From positions 1 through 64,000 of the forward strand of contig JBBQHQ010000001.1 of NCBI GenBank assembly GCA_038324115.1: DNA of 64,000 nucleotides, given 5' to 3'. Origin of the DNA: Gaiellasilicea sp038324115 (GTDB lineage: Bacteria; Actinomycetota; Thermoleophilia; Gaiellales; Gaiellaceae). The position numbers were made by a program, and so were the translations under genes. Below, piece after piece: positions 59,485 through 64,000 of the stretch (position 1 is the stretch's first letter; every line of letters starts with the position of its first letter). The notes below the pieces were generated by a model that was given only the letters and a program-made list of their open reading frames with translations, did not search any database and was not told the DNA's origin.

Positions 59485-60294
59485 CTATTCTGCGACAGAC
59501 AGGAGCTTGAAGGCGCTGACAGCCGCCCCGCCCTCGGCGAGAGCCTGGCCGACCGTCTTGGCCGAGTCGTGGATCCAGGGCTGCGCGGTGAGCACACCGC
59601 CGGGCTGGGCGGCGAAGAAGCGCTTGGCGAGCATCCCCTCGACGATCTTCTCCTTGGCCTGCTCGGGCTTGCCCTCGAGCTCGTCCGAGTTGAGCAGAAT
59701 CTGCTTCTCGGCGTCGACGACGTCGGCGGGCACGTCGTCCTTGGCGAGCCACTCGGGCCGGCCGAAGGAGATGTGCATCGCGAGCTGGCGCGCGAGCTCG
59801 GGCGTGCCGCTCTCGAGCTTCACGACGACGCCGAGCTTGTTCGCGGGCGGATGCACGTACGCGCCGAGCGTCTCGCCGTCGGCCGCGTCGTAGCGCTCCG
59901 CACCGGTGACGACGATGTTCTCGCCCAGCTTGCCGACGAGCTCGACCCGCTCGTCCTCGAGCTCGGAGGCGGCCCCGGGGCCCTTCTCCTCGACGAGGTC
60001 GAGCGCCTTCTTCGCGAAGGCCTGGAACTCGTCGCTCTTCGAGACCGGCTCCGTCTCGCAGCCGACGGCGACCATCGTGATCCGGTCTCCGGCCTGGCGG
60101 TAGCCCACGAGGCCCTCGTTCGTCGAGCGGCCGGCACGCTTGCCGGCGAGCGCCATCCCCCGCTCGCGCAGGATCGTGCGTGCCGCCTCCACGTCGCCGC
60201 CCGTCTCCTCGAGCGCGCGCTTGCAGTCCATCATCCCGGCGCCCGTGGCGTCCCGGAGCTCCTTGACGAGGCTGGCGGAGATCGTCGTGCTCAC
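59485..60294 (-). CDS. tsf: Translation elongation factor Ts
   Basis: A 269-residue EF-Ts, the nucleotide exchange factor for EF-Tu. The N-terminal module ISASLVKELRDATGAGMMDCKRALEE is the hallmark, and VAVGCETEPVSKSDEF begins the core with its TDFV-like segment changed to EPVSKSDEF. Two core subdomains and the dimerisation helix follow. GTG 60294 overlaps the rpsB stop by 4 bp (GTGA), coupling translation of the two genes. Confidence 0.96.
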   Translation of the reverse strand: MSTTISASLVKELRDATGAGMMDCKRALEETGGDVEAARTILRERGMALAGKRAGRSTNEGLVGYRQAGDRITMVAVGCETEPVSKSDEFQAFAKKALDLVEEKGPGAASELEDERVELVGKLGENIVVTGAERYDAADGETLGAYVHPPANKLGVVVKLESGTPELARQLAMHISFGRPEWLAKDDVPADVVDAEKQILLNSDELEGKPEQAKEKIVEGMLAKRFFAAQPGGVLTAQPWIHDSAKTVGQALAEGGAAVSAFKLLSVAE

Positions 60295-61295
60295 TGCGTC
60301 ACTTCCCCATCGGTCTCGGTGGTGGTCTCGGCGGCCTCGGCCGTCACCGCCGGCTCGGGCGTCTCCTCGACGATCACATTCGGCTCAGCCGCGGCGGCCT
60401 CGCCCGTGACCTCGCTCGGGCTGGTCGGCTCGACGGTCGACTCACCCTGCGAGAGGACCTCGTGCTCGGCCGGCGTCTCGTCGGCGGCCGGCGCGGCCTC
60501 AGCGGTCCTTGTGACCTCAGCGGTCTCCGTGGCCTCTGCGGTCTCAGCTGCCTCAGCGAACTCTGCGACGGCGCCGTTCCCGTTCCCGTTCGCGGTCAGC
60601 TCGGCCTCGGTGACCTTGTTCTGGCCCGCGGCGACGCCCTCGGCGATCGCGCGGACGATCAGGCTGCACGAGCGGATCGCGTCGTCGTTCCCGGGGACGA
60701 TGAAGTCGGCCTCGTCCGGGTCGCAGTTCGTGTCCACGAGAGCGATGATCGGCAGCCCGAGCCGGCGCGCCTCGCGCACGGCGAGCTGCTCCTTCTTCAG
60801 GTCGACGATGAAGACCGCGTCCGGCTGACGGCGCAGGTCGGCGACGCCGCCGAGGTTCGCCTCGAGCTTCTCGAGCTCGGAGAGCATGGTGATCCGCTCC
60901 TTGGCAGGGAGCAGCTCGAGCTGGCCCTCGTTCTTCAGGCGGCGCAGCTCGTGCAGGTGCGCGATCCGGTCGGTGATGGTCTTCCAGTTGGTCAGGAGGC
61001 CACCGAGCCAGCGGTTGTTCACGTACGGCATGCCGACGCGCGCCGCCTCGGAGGCGATCGAGTCTTGGGCCTGCTTCTTGGTGCCGACGAAGAGGATCGT
61101 GCCGCCCCGGTTCGCGATGTTCTTCGCGAAGTCGTAGGCCTCCTGAAGCAGGTCGGACGTCTGCTGCAGGTCGATGATGTAGATACCGCCGCGCTCGGTG
61201 AAGATGAACCGCTTCATCTTCGGGTTCCACCGGCGGGTCTGGTGACCGAAGTGGACTCCGGCCTCCAACAGCTCACGCATGGAGACGACTGGCAA
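60291..61295 (-). CDS. rpsB: 30S ribosomal protein S2 with long acidic C-terminal tail
   Basis: Ribosomal protein S2 of 334 residues. TTG 61295 is preferred: it gives MPVVSMRELLEAGVHFGHQ, which matches the usual S2 start, and an AAAGGGG site lies 8 nt upstream; the ATG five codons later is less typical. The ribosomal core occupies about 1-240. About 90 further residues, rich in Ala, Glu and Thr (AETAEATETAEVTRTAEAAP ...), form an acidic tail absent from most S2 proteins. It is the first gene of the rpsB-tsf-pyrH-frr operon. A 5' leader of over 200 bp could carry the autoregulatory site. Confidence 0.95.
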   Translation of the reverse strand: MPVVSMRELLEAGVHFGHQTRRWNPKMKRFIFTERGGIYIIDLQQTSDLLQEAYDFAKNIANRGGTILFVGTKKQAQDSIASEAARVGMPYVNNRWLGGLLTNWKTITDRIAHLHELRRLKNEGQLELLPAKERITMLSELEKLEANLGGVADLRRQPDAVFIVDLKKEQLAVREARRLGLPIIALVDTNCDPDEADFIVPGNDDAIRSCSLIVRAIAEGVAAGQNKVTEAELTANGNGNGAVAEFAEAAETAEATETAEVTRTAEAAPAADETPAEHEVLSQGESTVEPTSPSEVTGEAAAAEPNVIVEETPEPAVTAEAAETTTETDGEVTQ

Positions 61296-61534
61296 GGGCT
61301 CTGCCCCTTTCTTGGATTGGTTGGGCGCTGCTGCCGGCAAGTGACGAGCGGAACCGGGCTCAGGGCCTGGCATCCCCCACTCGCCTTCGCCCCGCCGGGG
61401 AGAAGGAACTGGACAGGAAAAGTGTAGCGGCAGCGGCCAGAACCCGTCCTCTTCGGACATGACCTCGTGTCTGGCACCGTGTCTGGCACCGAGCCTGGCA
61501 CCGTGTCTGGCACCGGGACAGGGAAACGGCTTGC
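61296..61534. promoter_or_regulatory. Intergenic region upstream of rpsB
   Basis: The 239-bp gap has no gene. It contains the 12-bp tandem repeat (61467-61514) and a GC-rich stretch near 61380-61400 (CCCCGCCGGGG) that can fold in the rpsB leader. The promoter of the rpsB operon should lie here, but no convincing boxes stand out. Confidence 0.5.
61467..61514. repeat. Four tandem 12-bp units GTGTCTGGCACC
   Basis: Units at 61467, 61479, 61491 and 61503. Three are identical and the third reads GAGCCTGGCACC. Each unit is a partial palindrome (GGTGCCAGACACC across junctions). It lies between rpsB and the pseudouridine synthase gene. Confidence 0.85.
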
Positions 61535-62428
61535 TCAGGCGGTTCTGGCCTGCTCCAGGGCGGCGGCGAGGTCGGCCGGAAGGGCGGAGTCCGTCTCGAC
61601 CCGCTCGCCGGTGAAGGGATGCGTGAACGAGAGCCGCGCCGCGTGGAGGAACTGGCGCTCGAGCCCGACGTCGCCGCGGGCCCCGTAGACGGGGTCGCCC
61701 GCGATCGGGAGGTCGATCGCCTCCAGGTGGACGCGGATCTGGTGCGTCCGCCCGGTCTCGAGCCGGACGTCCAGGAGCGTGTGCCGGGGCAGGTGCTCGA
61801 CGACCTCGAACCAGGTGACCGCGTCGCGCGGCGTCGCCGTGTCCAGCGAGTGCCGCGTCTTGTCGGTGCGGTCCCGCCCGATCGCGGCCTCGATCCGGCC
61901 GGTCCGCGACTTCGGCCGGCCCCGGACGAGGGCGAGATACCGGCGCTCGACCTCCCGCCGCCGGATCAGGTCCTGCAGCAGCTCGTACGCCTCGTCGGAG
62001 CGGGCGACGACGAGCAGGCCGGACGTGTCGCGATCGAGCCGGTGCACGATCCCGGGCCGGTCCTCGTCTCCACCGGCAGCGTCGAGCGCCAACAGGCCGT
62101 GGACGAGCGTGCCGCCCTCGCGATGCCCCGTGCCGGGATGGACGACGACGCCGGCGGGCTTGTCCACGACGAGGAGGTGCTCGTCCTCCCACACGACCGG
62201 GATGTCCATCTCCTCGGCCTCGAGCGGCGGCGCCTCCGGCGGCAGCTCGGCGACGATCTCCTCTCCCCCCTCGAGCCGGTGGCTCTTCGGCCGCGCGGCA
62301 CCGTCGACGAGGACGGCGCCCGCCGCGATCAGCCGTTCCGCGAGCGCGCGGGAGCCCACCTCCGGCCGCGCCGCGAGGGCCCGGTCGAGCCGGCCCGCCT
62401 CAGGGGCGGGAAATCGGAGAGTGGCCAA
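61535..62428 (-). CDS. rluD: RluD-family 23S rRNA pseudouridine synthase
   Basis: A 297-residue pseudouridine synthase. An N-terminal S4 domain (about 8-65; RLDRALAARPEVGSRALAERLI) precedes the catalytic domain with the active Asp in GIVHRLDRDTSGLLVVAR. VVHPGTGHREGGTLVHGLLA and LETGRTHQIRVHLEA are conserved family segments. ATG 62428 overlaps the lspA end by 29 bp, an order (lspA-rluD) conserved widely. RluD-type enzymes modify helix 69; the exact uridines are inferred. Confidence 0.93.
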   Translation of the reverse strand: MATLRFPAPEAGRLDRALAARPEVGSRALAERLIAAGAVLVDGAARPKSHRLEGGEEIVAELPPEAPPLEAEEMDIPVVWEDEHLLVVDKPAGVVVHPGTGHREGGTLVHGLLALDAAGGDEDRPGIVHRLDRDTSGLLVVARSDEAYELLQDLIRRREVERRYLALVRGRPKSRTGRIEAAIGRDRTDKTRHSLDTATPRDAVTWFEVVEHLPRHTLLDVRLETGRTHQIRVHLEAIDLPIAGDPVYGARGDVGLERQFLHAARLSFTHPFTGERVETDSALPADLAAALEQARTA

Positions 62429-63002
62429 GGGGACGGGGCCGGTGCGGCCGCCGGTCGGCGCCGGCGAGCGCCGCGAAGAGGATCGCGACCCCGATGACGA
62501 TGAAGGAGTCGGCGAGGTTGAACGCCGGCCAGTAGCGCAGGTCGAGGAAGTCGGTCACGTGCCCGAGCCGGACGCGGTCGACGAGGTTCGAGACGCTGCC
62601 GCCCAGCACGAAGCCGAGCGCGACCGGCAGGATCGGGTGTCGTTGGCCGGAGCGCGCGAAGAAGACGAGCATCCACGCCACGGCGATCGCGGTCAGCGCG
62701 ATCACGACCGAGGTCGCCCGGGAGAAGAGCCCGAAGGCGATCCCGGAGTTCTGGACGTGGTGGAGCGAGAACGGGCCGGCCACGTGCACCGACTGCCCCA
62801 GCTCGAGCGCCCTGGCCACTACCTGCTTCGTGACCTGGTCGGCGCCCACGGCAGCGAGCGCGACGACCCCGAGCCCGACCCACTGGCGCACTCCGGCGCC
62901 GAGCGGCCGCTCCGCCGCCGAGATCGGCCTGAGGGCGTTCGTGGACGACCCGACGCGGACGTCGGGGCCGCGCACGCCCTGCCGGGGCGCGGGCTCGCTC
63001 AA
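62400..63002 (-). CDS. lspA: Signal peptidase II (lipoprotein signal peptidase)
   Basis: A 200-residue four-helix aspartic protease that cleaves lipoprotein signals, such as those at 3811, 45090 and 56283. The catalytic aspartates are in GGSVSNLVDRVRLGHVTDFLD and FNLADSFIVIGV, and HHVQNSGIAFGL is the conserved loop. TTG 63002 overlaps the upstream gene stop (TTGA). It adds about 40 polar residues before the first helix; a GTG about 20 codons later is an alternative start. The C-terminus is basic and Pro-rich. Confidence 0.92.
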   Translation of the reverse strand: MSEPAPRQGVRGPDVRVGSSTNALRPISAAERPLGAGVRQWVGLGVVALAAVGADQVTKQVVARALELGQSVHVAGPFSLHHVQNSGIAFGLFSRATSVVIALTAIAVAWMLVFFARSGQRHPILPVALGFVLGGSVSNLVDRVRLGHVTDFLDLRYWPAFNLADSFIVIGVAILFAALAGADRRPHRPRPLGHSPISRP

Positions 63003-63364
63003 CGGCCGAGCTTGCGCGCGTCGTCGATGCAGAGCTTCGTCCACGGCACGGCCTCGAGCCGCGGCTCGGGAATCTCCTTGCCGCAGACCTCGCAGGTCCC
63101 GTAGCTGCCTGCCTTGATCCGCTCGAGCGCGTCCTCGACCTCACGCAGCTTCGCCTGGGTGTCCTCCTCGAGGCCCTCCTCGAGCTCGCGCTCGTACGTC
63201 TCGCTCGCCGCGTCCGCGAGGTGGTTGTCGTTGGCGGACGACGTCAGCTCTCCCGTCTCCTCGGTCTGCGAGGCAGCGCCGATGTCGTGGTGCTCGAGCG
63301 TGGACTGCAGGTGCTCGCGCTCCTTCAGCAGCGCTCCGCGGAAGCGGTCGGTGTCGACGATCAT
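62999..63364 (-). CDS. DksA/TraR-type zinc-finger protein with altered fourth ligand
   Basis: A 121-residue protein with an N-terminal helical pair and a C-terminal DksA/TraR finger. Cysteines are Cys91 and Cys94 (CEVCGKEIPEPRLEAVPWTK) and Cys112; the usual fourth cysteine is Asp115 (CIDD). DksA-like proteins bind the RNA polymerase secondary channel. The change may still hold zinc with three Cys and one Asp, or weaken it. It overlaps both neighbours by 4 bp. Confidence 0.85.
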   Translation of the reverse strand: MIVDTDRFRGALLKEREHLQSTLEHHDIGAASQTEETGELTSSANDNHLADAASETYERELEEGLEEDTQAKLREVEDALERIKAGSYGTCEVCGKEIPEPRLEAVPWTKLCIDDARKLGR

Positions 63365-63654
63365 CGTCTCTCCAATCCCCCCGCCGAAGCGAGGCGTCGG
63401 TCGATCTCGTCCGGCGCCAGGCCGGCCAGCTCGACGATCTTGTCGCGGGAGGCGCCGCCGGAGACGAGCGCGACGCTCGAGCGCGGCAGGGTCAGCGTCT
63501 CGGCGAGCAGCTTCAGAACCGCCTCGTTCGCCTTGCCGTGCTCGGGTGGGGCGGCGACCCGGACCTTCCAGGCGTCACCGTGCCGTCCGACGACGGTGGA
63601 GCGGGCGGCTCCGGGCGAGACCCTGAGCCGCAGGCGTGTCGAAGAGCCGGTCAC
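63361..63654 (-). CDS. DUF167 / YggU-family protein
   Basis: A 97-residue protein with the small alpha/beta fold of the YggU family. The core contains LRVSPGAARSTVVGRHGDAWKVRVAAPPEHGKANEAV, with the conserved PPEGKAN-type loop, and LVSGGASRDKIVELAGL. Function is unknown; family members are widely conserved and often lie near cell-division genes, as here beside a DivIVA-type gene. ATG 63654 overlaps nothing upstream; the 3' end overlaps the zinc-finger gene. Confidence 0.88.
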   Translation of the reverse strand: MTGSSTRLRLRVSPGAARSTVVGRHGDAWKVRVAAPPEHGKANEAVLKLLAETLTLPRSSVALVSGGASRDKIVELAGLAPDEIDRRLASAGGLERR

Positions 63655-63673
63655 CCGGCCAAGGATAGTGACG

Positions 63674-64000
63674 CTACGAAATCAACCGGCGGATCTCGCC
63701 GGTCGACTCCCCCACCGACTCCCGGCGGTCGTTCTCCGTCTCCGCCACCGTCTCGAGTGCGGAGGAGAGGAGCGCCTTGATCCGGCGGATCTCCGCTTCC
63801 AGCCGCTCGCGCTCGGCGGAGGCGCGCCGCGCGATCGCCCGGGCCTCGGCGTGCGCCTCGGAGACGATCCCGGCTGCCTCCTTGCGGGCGGACTCGCGCA
63901 TCTCCTGGGCCGCGCTCTCGGCGGAGACGAGGGTCGTGCGCAGCAGCCCCTCCAGCTCCTTGTGCCGCTGCAGCTCGCCCTCGAGGTGCTCGACGCGGTC
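63674..64000 (-). CDS. DivIVA-type coiled-coil protein (5' end outside window)
   Basis: At least 108 residues of an almost uninterrupted charged coiled coil: RVEHLEGELQRHKELEGLL, then ESARKEAAGIVSEAHAEARA and RRIKALLSSALETVAE. The combination SAxxxAxEMRESARKEA is typical of the C-terminal part of DivIVA/SepIVA proteins, which mark poles and septa and steer wall growth. The N-terminal lipid-binding domain would lie beyond position 64000. It is first in the leftward series with DUF167, the zinc-finger gene, lspA and rluD. Confidence 0.85.
   Translation of the reverse strand, partial: DRVEHLEGELQRHKELEGLLRTTLVSAESAAQEMRESARKEAAGIVSEAHAEARAIARRASAERERLEAEIRRIKALLSSALETVAETENDRRESVGESTGEIRRLIS

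Overview
The window is GC-rich bacterial DNA with dense, often overlapping genes (ATGA, GTGA and TTGA junctions). Gene content and order point to a deep-branching actinobacterium, most likely class Thermoleophilia (Gaiellales or Solirubrobacterales). The evidence is: a cinA-recA-recX-rny-miaB-miaA run, a MurT/GatD pair, a GarA-type FHA gene next to an FtsR-type MerR gene, a one-motif RsiG-like protein, and many starts with a TAnnnT box 6-7 nt upstream and no leader. The assignment is inference; no rRNA is present.

Left part (1-27.6 kb): FtsK translocase; a nucleoside (BMP-type) ABC importer with two binding-protein paralogues; a RodZ-like protein; CinA; RecA/RecX; RNase Y; MiaB; an SDR epimerase; MiaA; DapF. 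Facing these is a succinylase-branch diaminopimelate cluster (dapD-dapC-dapE), then HflX, dUTPase, Nudix and a PLP decarboxylase, and the MurT/GatD amidotransferase that modifies peptidoglycan. Both positions of DapF normally held by catalytic cysteines are serine.

Middle part (27.6-44.9 kb): an exported subtilase with unusual tryptophan-containing repeats; a 911-residue membrane protein with intact GGDEF and HD-GYP sites; a DNA-binding HNH-associated-repeat protein; a class II glutamine amidotransferase domain; two sigma-70 factors around a PHP-type hydrolase; then apt, FtsR-like, GarA-like, RsiG-like, a fused nucleotidyltransferase/phosphomannomutase, a phosphatidyltransferase and a GH99-like hydrolase. 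The GGDEF/HD-GYP protein and the RsiG-like protein suggest c-di-GMP signalling.

Accessory patch (about 44.9-48.36 kb): a lower-GC stretch beside a tRNA-Pro(GGG) gene. It holds an Ltp-type lipoprotein (a family that includes phage superinfection-exclusion proteins), two conserved hypotheticals, a ClpP-fold SDH-family protease with a small acidic upstream partner, an operator-like palindrome and a gene fragment. No integrase is visible. It is the best place in the window to look for a defence-like or mobile system.

Right part (48.4-64 kb): a BBE-like oxidoreductase, a double VOC protein and an XRE regulator lead into the conserved translation/envelope run read leftward: rpsB-tsf-pyrH-frr-uppS-cdsA-(lipoprotein)-dxr-rseP-ispG-proS. 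Upstream of it lie rluD-type synthase, lspA, a DksA/TraR zinc finger, a DUF167 protein and a DivIVA-type protein cut by the window edge.
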